A DNA stretch of 35,977 bases from NCBI GenBank assembly GCA_016207025.1, contig JACQQM010000021.1:1-35977 (forward strand), written 5' to 3'. This DNA comes from Nitrospirota bacterium. GTDB lineage: Bacteria > Nitrospirota > Nitrospiria > Nitrospirales > Nitrospiraceae. Made by a program: the position numbers and the translations under genes. The notes below the pieces were generated by a model, which worked only from the letters and a program-made list of their open reading frames with translations, ran no database searches and was not told the DNA's origin. Within the stretch, counting starts at the first letter, position 1; each line of letters opens with the position of its first letter. This document shows, one piece after another, positions 9,306-17,825 of this stretch.

Positions 9306-9632
9306 ATGCCCGTGTACGTGAGCCTCATCAAATTTACCCAGCAAGGGATTTCCACGATGAAGCAGCAGGGCATTGCCCGCTCGGCGGCGGTCCAGCGAAA
9401 TATCGACTCCATGGGCGGGCGGTTGCTCGACGCGTATTACTGCCTTGGTGACTATGATGTGGTGGCGATTCTCGAGTTTCCGAATAATCGCACGGCGATG
9501 AAGGCGGCCGTGCTCAATTCGTCGCTCGGGCATATCAAGATCACCACGATGCCGGCCGTCACCCGAGGCGAATGGCGTGAGATGTTGCACGAGATGTGGC
9601 CTGCGAAGTCTGTGAAAAACAAACGGAAATGA
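9306..9632 (+). CDS. GYD domain-containing protein
   Basis: MPVYVSLIKFTQQGISTMKQQGIARSAAVQRNIDSMGGRLLDAYYCLGDYDVVAILEFPN matches the GYD-family pattern; AAAGGAGG Shine-Dalgarno immediately upstream of the ATG at 9306. Confidence 0.85.
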   Translation: MPVYVSLIKFTQQGISTMKQQGIARSAAVQRNIDSMGGRLLDAYYCLGDYDVVAILEFPNNRTAMKAAVLNSSLGHIKITTMPAVTRGEWREMLHEMWPAKSVKNKRK

Positions 9633-9697
9633 CCGAACTCTTATTGTGCTGATCGACACCGCACCCACCGCGTATCGTATAGAAGGAAGGGAGCATC

Positions 9698-11203
9698 GTG
9701 GCGACGAGGAAAAAGGTGGCCAAGGACGTGCAGGGCAGGCGGTTGAGAGCCAGACGGCGAGGGGATGCGCGGCCGTCTTCCGCCAAGGTGCGGATGGAAC
9801 GGGACACTATGGGTGAGTTGGCGGTGCCCGCCGACGCCTATTACGGCGTGCAGACCGCCCGGGCCGTTCAGAATTTCCCCGTCAGCGGGCTCCGGTTTTC
9901 CCGATCCTTCATTCGGGCGATGGGGCTGATCAAATGGGCGGCAGCCACCGTGAACGAGTCGCTCGGGTTGCTGGACAAGAAAGCGGCGAGCGCGATCCGC
10001 AGGGCAGCGTGGGAAGTCGTGGAGGGCCGATGGGATGCAGAGTTTCCGGTCGATATCTTCCAGACCGGCTCCGGCACCTCCACCAACATGAACGCCAATG
10101 AAGTCATCGCCAACCGGGCGTCCGAGTTGCTTGGCGGTGCACGAGGCAGCAAGCTGGTCCATCCGAACGATCATGTCAACCTGGGACAGTCGAGCAACGA
10201 CGCGATCCCAACCGCGATTCACGTGGCCGCAGTCGAGACGATCGAGCGACAGCTCTTGCCGGCGCTGTCGCGCCTGCATCGTGCCTTGGCTGCCAAGGCG
10301 CGCGAGTTCGACGCTATCGTCAAGATCGGGCGTACCCATCTCCAGGATGCCACGCCCATCCGGCTCGGTCAGGAGTTCAGCGGCTATGCCCGCCAGATTG
10401 AACTGGGGCTTGGCCGCATCCGATCTGCACAGGAGGCGCTTAGCGAGATGGCGCTGGGCGGTACTGCCGTGGGAACCGGCCTGAATGCGCATCCGGACTT
10501 CGCGCCCCGCGTGATCGCGTTGCTGTCCCGGGAAACCGGCTGCGCATTCAAAGAAGCGGCCAATCACTTTGAGGCCCAGTCCACGCAGGATTCCCTGGTG
10601 GAGGCCAGCGGCGAGCTTCGCACGCTTGCCGTCAGCTTGATGAAGATTGCCAACGACATCCGGTGGCTGGGCTCGGGGCCGCGATGCGGCCTGGGCGAGA
10701 TCATCTTGCCTGAGACGCAACCCGGATCCTCGATCATGCCCGGCAAGGTGAATCCCGTCATTGCGGAGTCCGTTACCATGGTCGCGGCGCAGGTGATCGG
10801 GAACGATGTCACGATTACGGTGGGCGGGCAGGCGGCCAATTTCGAGCTGATCGTGATGCTGCCGGTCATGGCGCACAATCTGCTCCAGTCTATCGAGTTG
10901 CTTGCCCGGGCGTCGGAAAATTTTTCCGCGCGATGCATCGAAGGGCTGAGAGCCGATGAAGAGCGGTGCCGGAACTCCATTGAACAGAGCCTCGCCATGT
11001 GCACCGCCCTGGCCCCGGAGATCGGGTACGATGCGGCCGCAAAGATTGCCAAGGAAGCCTATCGAACCGGCAAGACTGTCCGCGAAGTGGCCCGCAGTCA
11101 GCAAGTCCTGCCGCACGATCGGCTCGATGCCTTATTGGACCCGTGGCGAATGACCGGGTCGGACAAACAATCGTCACAGAGACCTTCTCGGCGGGGACGC
11201 TGA
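9698..11203 (+). CDS. fumC: Fumarate hydratase class II
   Basis: MERDTMGELAVPADAYYGVQTARAVQNFPVSG, GSGTSTNMNANEVIANRA, HPNDHVNLGQSSNDAIPTAIHVA, GSSIMPGKVNPV. GTG start at 9698 gives a basic N-terminal tail of about 30 aa; an internal start is possible. Confidence 0.95.
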   Translation: MATRKKVAKDVQGRRLRARRRGDARPSSAKVRMERDTMGELAVPADAYYGVQTARAVQNFPVSGLRFSRSFIRAMGLIKWAAATVNESLGLLDKKAASAIRRAAWEVVEGRWDAEFPVDIFQTGSGTSTNMNANEVIANRASELLGGARGSKLVHPNDHVNLGQSSNDAIPTAIHVAAVETIERQLLPALSRLHRALAAKAREFDAIVKIGRTHLQDATPIRLGQEFSGYARQIELGLGRIRSAQEALSEMALGGTAVGTGLNAHPDFAPRVIALLSRETGCAFKEAANHFEAQSTQDSLVEASGELRTLAVSLMKIANDIRWLGSGPRCGLGEIILPETQPGSSIMPGKVNPVIAESVTMVAAQVIGNDVTITVGGQAANFELIVMLPVMAHNLLQSIELLARASENFSARCIEGLRADEERCRNSIEQSLAMCTALAPEIGYDAAAKIAKEAYRTGKTVREVARSQQVLPHDRLDALLDPWRMTGSDKQSSQRPSRRGR

Positions 11204-11338
11204 CTTGCTCATCATTGTCCTCTCTTACTATGATCCCCGTGTTTATTCCTGGGCATGATCCTTCGTAAGCGGGACTACGGTGCGGGTGGACTGCGGTCCG
11301 CGACTGAGCACAACGATGTAGACGAAACGTGTGTGTTT

Positions 11339-11368
11339 TTGACAACCCGCGGGCCTGTATGCTAAATT
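11339..11368 (+). promoter_or_regulatory. Candidate sigma70-type promoter of the FprA-like oxidoreductase
   Basis: TTGACA (11339-11344) - N18 - TAAATT (11363-11368) with TGC extended -10. Confidence 0.5.
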
Positions 11369-11444
11369 CCGCGGAAATTTTCGGCCTTTTGGCTTCGACG
11401 GCCGTTGATCGGCCGGAGATTTTCTGGAACGCAGGCGGGGTTCC

Positions 11445-12839
11445 ATGATGGCGACGTTGGGAAAGGAGCAGGCGCATCTCATCATTGTCGTGGGAGCCGG
11501 ACCGGCCGGGATGGGCGTGGTGAACCAGATGTCAAAGGCCGGTCATGCAGTGGTGGTGTTGAACCGTGACATCAAGTTTGGGGGCCTGGCGGAGTATGGG
11601 ATCTTTCCGAACAAGCTGAAGCTGCGCGGCGGGCTGCGGAAATCCTACTGGGAGATCCTGGAACGCCCGAACGTCCATTATTTCGGGAATGTGTCCGTTG
11701 GCCGCAACAAGGATCTGACGGTCGAGGAGCTTCGAGGCCTCGGGGCTAGTGCGCTGGTATTCGCCACGGGTGCGCAAGGCACCAAGACGGTCGGCGTGGA
11801 AGGGGACACGGCGTTGGGTGTCTATCATGCGAAGGACGTGGTCTATCATTTTAACCGGCTCCCCGGCTTCGCGGAGCGACCGTTTGAGATGGGACGCCGG
11901 GTGGCCGTTATCGGGGTGGGCGATGTGATGGTGGATGTCACCCACTGGTTGGTGCGGTACAAGCAGGTGGATGAGGTGACGGCGATCGCCAGGCGTGGCC
12001 CCGCGGAGCGGAAGTACAACCCCAAGGAGATTCGCGCCGTCTGTTCGAACATTGATCGGGACGCGCTGGCCAAAGAGTTTGCCCGCATTCGTCCGCGTCT
12101 TGAAGCGGTGGGGCAGAATCCGGACGAGATCCTCAAGGGCATGCTGGATGAATTCACGAAATGCGAGCCGCTGCGCAGTCAGACCCGGATGGGCTTCCGG
12201 TTCCTGGCCTCTCCCCGCCGGGTGCTGACGGATGCGCAGAACCGCGTCCGCGCCTTGGAGATCGAGGAAACGAAGCTGGAGCCCAAAGGGGAGGATTTCT
12301 CGGCGGTCGGCTTGAAACAGTACTACGAGTTTCCGTGCGATAGCGTGGTGTTTGCTGTCGGGGATAGGGTCGACGAAACAGTCGGCTTGCCGTACAAGAA
12401 CGGGGTCTTCGTCACGAACCCTGTGCGGACCAACAACGACCCCGATGATTCGCTCTTCCAGGCCTACGACGAGGCGTCCGGCACAGTGATCGAGGGTGTG
12501 TTTCTGACCGGCTGGGCTCGGAAAGCCAGCGAAGGGCTGGTGGGAGTCGCGAAGCGAGACGGCGAGTGGTGCGCCGAGGTGGTGACCCGGTACCTGGAAA
12601 CCCAGTCTCCCCACGATCGGGCGGTGATCGACGGCAAGATCAGTCAGCTCAGAAGGATGTTCGATGAACGGCGGGTCCAGGCGATTGACGTCGAAGGCCT
12701 CCGCGCCCTCGAGGATGCCGAGAAAGAACACAGCGCGGTCAACGACTTCATTGGCGAGTTCAAATTCGTCTCCAACCAAGAAATGCTGGTGCAGATCCAG
12801 CGCATGCGTGAGCGACCTCGGGCCTCCGCGGCTCGCTAG
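11445..12839 (+). CDS. FAD/NAD(P)-binding oxidoreductase, FprA/GltD-like (ferredoxin-NADP reductase or glutamate synthase small-chain type)
   Basis: IIVVGAGPAGMGVVNQMSKAGHAVVVLNRDIKFGGLAEYGIFPNK, RRVAVIGVGDVMVDVTHWLV, AIARRGPAERKYNPKEIRAV, GVFLTGWARKASEGLVGVAKRDG (FprA-like C-terminal signature). Confidence 0.82.
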   Translation: MMATLGKEQAHLIIVVGAGPAGMGVVNQMSKAGHAVVVLNRDIKFGGLAEYGIFPNKLKLRGGLRKSYWEILERPNVHYFGNVSVGRNKDLTVEELRGLGASALVFATGAQGTKTVGVEGDTALGVYHAKDVVYHFNRLPGFAERPFEMGRRVAVIGVGDVMVDVTHWLVRYKQVDEVTAIARRGPAERKYNPKEIRAVCSNIDRDALAKEFARIRPRLEAVGQNPDEILKGMLDEFTKCEPLRSQTRMGFRFLASPRRVLTDAQNRVRALEIEETKLEPKGEDFSAVGLKQYYEFPCDSVVFAVGDRVDETVGLPYKNGVFVTNPVRTNNDPDDSLFQAYDEASGTVIEGVFLTGWARKASEGLVGVAKRDGEWCAEVVTRYLETQSPHDRAVIDGKISQLRRMFDERRVQAIDVEGLRALEDAEKEHSAVNDFIGEFKFVSNQEMLVQIQRMRERPRASAAR

Positions 12840-13690
12840 TCATTCCCCCACTTCAGCTTCCTTCGCAGGACATCATAGTAGCTTCGGTCAGGCAGTCGGA
12901 TGAGACGCGTGCGATGTTCGGACGCGCTGATGGCCACGGTGTCGCCTTGCGTCATCGCGACCCCGACCTGCCCGTCGAACGTGGCCATGGCGCCTTCGTC
13001 GTGACTGGTCAGCACCGCTTCAAGCGACACGTTGCTTGGGATGAGCAGAGGGCGATGGGTGAGCGTGTGCGGACAGATCGGCGTCAGGATCAGCGCATGG
13101 ACCGACGGATTGACGATCGGCCCGCCGGCGGACAGCGAGTAGGCAGTGGAACCGGTCGGCGTGGAGACGATGAGCCCGTCCCCGCGCAAGCTCGTGACGA
13201 ACTGGCCGTTGATCGAGATCCGGGTTTCGATCATCCGTGCAAGCATGCCCTTGCTGATCACCACGTCATTTAAGACCGTCGCCTGCGCCACATGTTCTCC
13301 ATGGCGGTGGATCCGGGCCCGGAGCATGAGTCGCTCCTCAATCGAAAATTCCTGCGCAAAGACTTTGTCAAGCGTCGGGTAAAGGTAGTCCAGACTGATC
13401 TCGGTGAGAAACCCCAGCCCGCCCATGTTGACCCCCAGGATTGGAACGCCACGCTCTTCGACGAGCCGGGCCGCGTTCAGCATCGTACCGTCACCACCCA
13501 ACACGAGGACCATGTCGGCCATCGTCGCGATCTGGGTTTTCTGGTAGGTCGCAGGTTCGCCGATGAGCGCAGCGGTCTGTCCATCAAGCACCACCTCTTT
13601 CTGTCGCTCCCGTAGCCAGGCCACGAGATCCTTGAGGATGTGTTTGATGTCCGGGAACTTAGGCTTGGTCAGGATGCCGATGGTTTTCAT
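12836..13690 (-). CDS. nadK: NAD kinase
   Basis: MKTIGILTKPKFPDIKHILKDLVAWL, VLVLGGDGTMLNAARLV, ILGVNMGGLGFLTEI, LNDVVISKG, DGLIVSTPTGSTAYSLSAGGPIV. Confidence 0.95.
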   Translation of the reverse strand: MKTIGILTKPKFPDIKHILKDLVAWLRERQKEVVLDGQTAALIGEPATYQKTQIATMADMVLVLGGDGTMLNAARLVEERGVPILGVNMGGLGFLTEISLDYLYPTLDKVFAQEFSIEERLMLRARIHRHGEHVAQATVLNDVVISKGMLARMIETRISINGQFVTSLRGDGLIVSTPTGSTAYSLSAGGPIVNPSVHALILTPICPHTLTHRPLLIPSNVSLEAVLTSHDEGAMATFDGQVGVAMTQGDTVAISASEHRTRLIRLPDRSYYDVLRRKLKWGND

Positions 13691-13896
13691 GGAGTTCTTT
13701 TCTCTGGATCGTGTGACCACGATTGACGGCGGTGGACGGGAGCGACAGGTGGAGTGGAGGGGGATTGTATCGGGAGGCCTGCTTTCTTGTCAACGAATGA
13801 CCGTTCGTCATCTCCACGAGACGATGAGCGCGCGGCCATCGCCCCGATTCAAGAAAAAAGATCGGGCGCTCGAGCGCGCGAGACCTCCGAGCGGGC

Positions 13897-13925
13897 TTGA
13901 CAGGACACAGTCCTCTCTATAGAAT
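13897..13925 (+). promoter_or_regulatory. Candidate sigma70-type promoter of clpC
   Basis: TTGACA (13897-13902) - N17 - TAGAAT (13920-13925), 71 nt upstream of the ATG at 13996. Confidence 0.65.
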
Positions 13926-13995
13926 TACGACAGGTTTTTCGAAGGGTTCTCGTAGTTCTGGGTGCGTCGCCTGACGATGAACAAAAGGAGGCAGG

Positions 13996-16425
13996 ATGTT
14001 CGAACGATTCACGGATAAGGGTCGCAAGATCATCATCCTGGCGAGAGAAGAGGCTGAGCGTCACCAGAACGATTACCTGGGGACCGAGCACTTGGTCTTG
14101 GCTGTTCTCCGTGAGTCAGACGGGATCGCCCTCATGATTATTAAAAAGATGGGGCTGTCCACGGAGCAGATTCGGCTTGAGATCGAGCGGAACCTGCCGG
14201 GCGGTGGCACCACGATGACGTTCGGCGAGATTCCCTTCAGCCCGCGCGTCAAGAAGGTGATCGAGTACGGCGTCGAGGAAGCGCGGTTGCTCGGTCACAA
14301 CCACATCGGAAGCGAACACCTCCTGCTCGGCTTGTTGAGAGAAGAAGAGGGCATCGGGGGGAAGATTCTTCGGAGCCTGGGCGCCAATCTGCTGACCGCG
14401 CGGCAATTGACCGTCACGTTTCTGCGAAAGTCTGCACCGCGCGAACGTGACCGCAAGAGCAATACGCCGGCGCTGGACGAGTTCGGTCGGGATTTGACCC
14501 AACTGGCTCAGGACGGTCAGTTGGACCCTGTGATCGGACGGATGGACGAGATCGAGCGCGTCCTGCAGATCCTCAGCCGTCGCACCAAAAACAACCCGGT
14601 CCTGATCGGGGAGTCTGGCGTGGGCAAGACTGCCATCGTGGAGGGCTTGGCCCAGCGCATTGTGATGTCGGAAGTGCCGGATAACTTGCTGTCCCGGCGG
14701 GTCATCGCCTTGGATCTAGGGTCGTTGGTGGCCGGCACGAAATACCGCGGCCAGTTCGAAGAACGGCTCAAGGTGGTGATGAAGGAAATCGTCCAGGCCG
14801 GGAACATCATCATCTTTATTGATGAGCTGCACACCCTCGTGGGGGCCGGCGCGGCAGAGGGGTCGATTGACGCCTCGAATATGCTGAAGCCGGCGCTGTC
14901 CCGTGGTGAGATCCAGTGCATCGGCGCCACGACGCTGGATGAGTACCGGAAACACATTGAGAAGGACGGCGCGCTGAAGCGGCGCTTTCAACCCATTTAC
15001 GTGCAGCCGCCCAATATCGAAGAGACGATTCGTATCATCCAGGGCCTCCGGGATCGGTATGAAGAGCACCATGGGGTTGAGATCACCGAAGAAGCGATCG
15101 CCGAAGCGGTCAAGCTGTCGGACCGCTATATCACCGATCGGTTCCTGCCCGATAAGGCGATCGATTTGATCGATGAGACAGGCTCCCGGGCGAAGCTGCA
15201 GACCTACGCGTTGCCGGGCGAACTCAAGGCTCTGGAGCAGGAACTCAAGAAAGTGTCCCGCGAGAAGGAGCTGGCCATCTCGCTCCAGAACTTCGAGGAA
15301 GCGGTCAAATACCGAGAAGAAGAGGAGCGTCTTCGGAAACTCCTCGATGAATCAAAGCGGGAGTGGAAGAAGAACCAGGAAAAACACAAGCCCGTCATCA
15401 CGAAAGAAGATGTGGCCTACGTGGTGTCGAAGATGACCGGCATTCCCCTGTTCAAGCTGGAGGAGGAAGAGTCCAGCAAGCTCCTGCATATGGAGGACTA
15501 CCTCCACAAGCGGATCGTGGGACAGGAGGAAGCGATCTCGGCAGTGTGCCGGGCCATCCGCCGGTCACGGGCCGGCCTCAAAGAAGCCAAAAAGCCCATC
15601 GGCTCGTTCATCTTCCTGGGACCCACGGGTGTGGGGAAGACGGAGTTGGCCCGAGCGCTGGCGGAATTTCTCTTCAATTCCGAAGACGCCTTGGTGCGCA
15701 TCGACATGTCGGAATACCAGGAGAAGTTCACCAGCTCCCGTCTTTTCGGAGCCCCGCCTGGCTATGTGGGCTACGAGGAAGGCGGCCAGTTGACCGAAAA
15801 AGTCCGCCGCCGGCCGTACTCGGTGGTGCTGATTGATGAAATCGAAAAAGCGCACCCAGATATTTTCAACGTGCTGTTGCAAGTCTTGGACGACGGCGTG
15901 TTGACCGACAGTCTCGGCCGCAAGGTCGATTTTAAGAATACCGTGGTGATCATGACTTCCAACCTGGGGACGAAGCTCATCCAGAAGGGTGTCTCCCTCG
16001 GATTCCAACGCGCCGAACAGGCTGAGCAGGATCGGAGGATGAAGGAGGAGGTCTTGGCCGAGTTGCGTCGGTCGTTCAGCCCCGAGTTCCTGAACCGGAT
16101 CGACGAAGTCGTGGTCTTCCATCAACTTGAAAAGGAGCACCTGTTCAGCATCATTGATATCCTGATCAGGGAGTTGAACGCACGGTTGCTGGAGCGCGGA
16201 GTTCAGCTTGAAGTCGGCGACGAGATCAAGCAATGGCTGATCAAGGTAGGCTTTCAGCCGCTCTATGGGGCGAGACCGATGCGCCGGGCCATTCAGAAGA
16301 ACATCGGTGATCCGCTCTCCGAGGAACTGATCAGGGGCCGGTTCAAGGAGGCTCGTAAGATCAAGGTGGTATTGAGGGACGATGCGCCGTCGTTCGTCGA
16401 AGAGGAGGCCATGGCGGGAGTCTGA
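13996..16425 (+). CDS. clpC: ATP-dependent Clp protease ATP-binding subunit ClpC
   Basis: Clp N-domain ([40 protein letters not shown]), two Walker A sites ([16 protein letters not shown]), ClpC-type middle segment, AGG AGG-type Shine-Dalgarno. Confidence 0.96.
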   Translation: MFERFTDKGRKIIILAREEAERHQNDYLGTEHLVLAVLRESDGIALMIIKKMGLSTEQIRLEIERNLPGGGTTMTFGEIPFSPRVKKVIEYGVEEARLLGHNHIGSEHLLLGLLREEEGIGGKILRSLGANLLTARQLTVTFLRKSAPRERDRKSNTPALDEFGRDLTQLAQDGQLDPVIGRMDEIERVLQILSRRTKNNPVLIGESGVGKTAIVEGLAQRIVMSEVPDNLLSRRVIALDLGSLVAGTKYRGQFEERLKVVMKEIVQAGNIIIFIDELHTLVGAGAAEGSIDASNMLKPALSRGEIQCIGATTLDEYRKHIEKDGALKRRFQPIYVQPPNIEETIRIIQGLRDRYEEHHGVEITEEAIAEAVKLSDRYITDRFLPDKAIDLIDETGSRAKLQTYALPGELKALEQELKKVSREKELAISLQNFEEAVKYREEEERLRKLLDESKREWKKNQEKHKPVITKEDVAYVVSKMTGIPLFKLEEEESSKLLHMEDYLHKRIVGQEEAISAVCRAIRRSRAGLKEAKKPIGSFIFLGPTGVGKTELARALAEFLFNSEDALVRIDMSEYQEKFTSSRLFGAPPGYVGYEEGGQLTEKVRRRPYSVVLIDEIEKAHPDIFNVLLQVLDDGVLTDSLGRKVDFKNTVVIMTSNLGTKLIQKGVSLGFQRAEQAEQDRRMKEEVLAELRRSFSPEFLNRIDEVVVFHQLEKEHLFSIIDILIRELNARLLERGVQLEVGDEIKQWLIKVGFQPLYGARPMRRAIQKNIGDPLSEELIRGRFKEARKIKVVLRDDAPSFVEEEAMAGV

Positions 16426-16440
16426 CGCAGCCTCCCGCTC
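16414..16440 (+). terminator. Candidate hairpin/terminator at the 3' end of clpC
   Basis: GCGGGAG-N11-CTCCCGC perfect 7-bp inverted repeat spanning the clpC stop codon; the following T-tract is weak (TCTTGCC). Confidence 0.3.
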
Positions 16441-16721
16441 TTGCCAGATACGGATTCACACGGCTTGAAGGAGTCTCCTCGTCAAGGTTTCATGATGGGT
16501 AGCCGGGCGGCCCTCGTGGTGGGTTCTCCACGGGGGTCGTTCTGTATCGGGAGGTTGCCGGCGATCCCGACTCCCCCTCTCCGTCTGTCGTCCGGCCGTA
16601 CGGCGGCTGTCGGAACGAAAACGTTCTCCAAGCCCCTGAGTTTTACCCGCCCTGTTCCTTGGAATAAAGTCAGCCAGCCAACGGAACATCGTCATCCGTG
16701 TCACACCGAGCAGAGGACCTG

Positions 16722-17813
16722 ATGGTTTCACCACCCGCTGTGATCTTGGGGCTGGAAACGTCGTGCGATGAGACCGCTGCGGCCGTCGTGCGCGGTGATA
16801 GCGAGGTGGCCTCCAGCGCGTTGTACTCCCAGCACGACGTCCATGGGCAATTTGGAGGGGTCGTGCCGGAGCTGGCGGCGCGTCGGCACATCGAGACGGT
16901 CGAAGCCGTGGTGACGGAGGCGATGCGGCATGCGAAGGTTGCGTGGTCCGATTTGAGCGCGGTGGCGGTGACTCAAGGGCCTGGCTTGGCCGGAGCATTG
17001 CTTGTGGGGGTGAGTTTCGGCAAGGCCTTGGCCTACGCGTTGCGGATTCCATTGATCGGCGTCAATCATTTAGAGGGTCATGTGGCGTCCGCCTGGCTTG
17101 ATCAGCCCGATTTCCCGACGCCGTGCGTGGTGCTGGTGGTGTCAGGAGGGCATACCCACCTGTATCTGGCGGATTCGGACGGGTCGTACCGGTTGCTCGG
17201 TCAGACACTGGATGATGCTGCCGGCGAGGCATTCGATAAGGCGGCGAAGATGCTCGGATTGGGGTATCCGGGAGGTCCTGCAATCGACCGCGTGGCCCGA
17301 TCAGGTGATGCTGGCGCCATTCGTTTTCCGAGGCCGTATCTCAAGCGAGGCAACCTGGATTTCAGCTTCAGCGGCATCAAAACGGCATTGCTGTATTACC
17401 TGCGCGACCTGGACCGGGCGGGGACTCCCAGGCCGGTTGCGGACGTGGCGGCCGGGTTCCAGGAGGCGATCGTCGAGGTGTTGGTGGAAAAGGCTTTCGA
17501 GGCGGTCCGACGGCATCGGGTCGGAGCCCTGGCTGTGGTGGGGGGCGTCTCTGCCAACTCGCGGCTTCGAACGTTGCTGTCCTCGCGGGCGGCTTCGGCC
17601 GGCGTTCGGCTGGCACTCCCGCGGTTGGCCTATTGCACCGACAACGCGGTCATGATTGCGGCGGCAGGGCTCCGGGCGTACCGTCAAGGCCGGTTCGCTT
17701 CGTGGGAGCTGGAGGCAGACCCGGAGTTACCATTTCCGGCTAGGCAAGCTTCACAGGCGTCGAGGAAGCGACCGGCGGGAACAACACGCGCGAAACACCC
17801 CTCACTCGTATAA
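16722..17813 (+). CDS. tsaD: tRNA N6-adenosine threonylcarbamoyltransferase TsaD
   Basis: ILGLETSCDETAAAVV, HGQFGGVVPELAARRHIETV, VTQGPGLAGALLVGVSFGKALAYA, GVNHLEGHVASA, VVSGGHTHLYL, KAAKMLGLGYPGGPAIDR. Confidence 0.96.
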   Translation: MVSPPAVILGLETSCDETAAAVVRGDSEVASSALYSQHDVHGQFGGVVPELAARRHIETVEAVVTEAMRHAKVAWSDLSAVAVTQGPGLAGALLVGVSFGKALAYALRIPLIGVNHLEGHVASAWLDQPDFPTPCVVLVVSGGHTHLYLADSDGSYRLLGQTLDDAAGEAFDKAAKMLGLGYPGGPAIDRVARSGDAGAIRFPRPYLKRGNLDFSFSGIKTALLYYLRDLDRAGTPRPVADVAAGFQEAIVEVLVEKAFEAVRRHRVGALAVVGGVSANSRLRTLLSSRAASAGVRLALPRLAYCTDNAVMIAAAGLRAYRQGRFASWELEADPELPFPARQASQASRKRPAGTTRAKHPSLV

Positions 17814-17825
17814 GGAGAAGGCACT

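Noticed and set aside
9641-11116. 491-aa minus-strand ORF
   Set aside because: Antisense to fumC; no recognisable motifs and His/Arg/Gly-biased composition.
11532-12779. 415-aa minus-strand ORF
   Set aside because: Antisense to the FprA-like oxidoreductase; no domain-like features.
16613-16626. GAACG-AAAA-CGTTC considered as a LexA/SOS box
   Set aside because: The GAAC and GTTC half-sites are separated by 6 nt, not the 4 nt of the Bacillus-type box, and flanking genes are not typical SOS genes.
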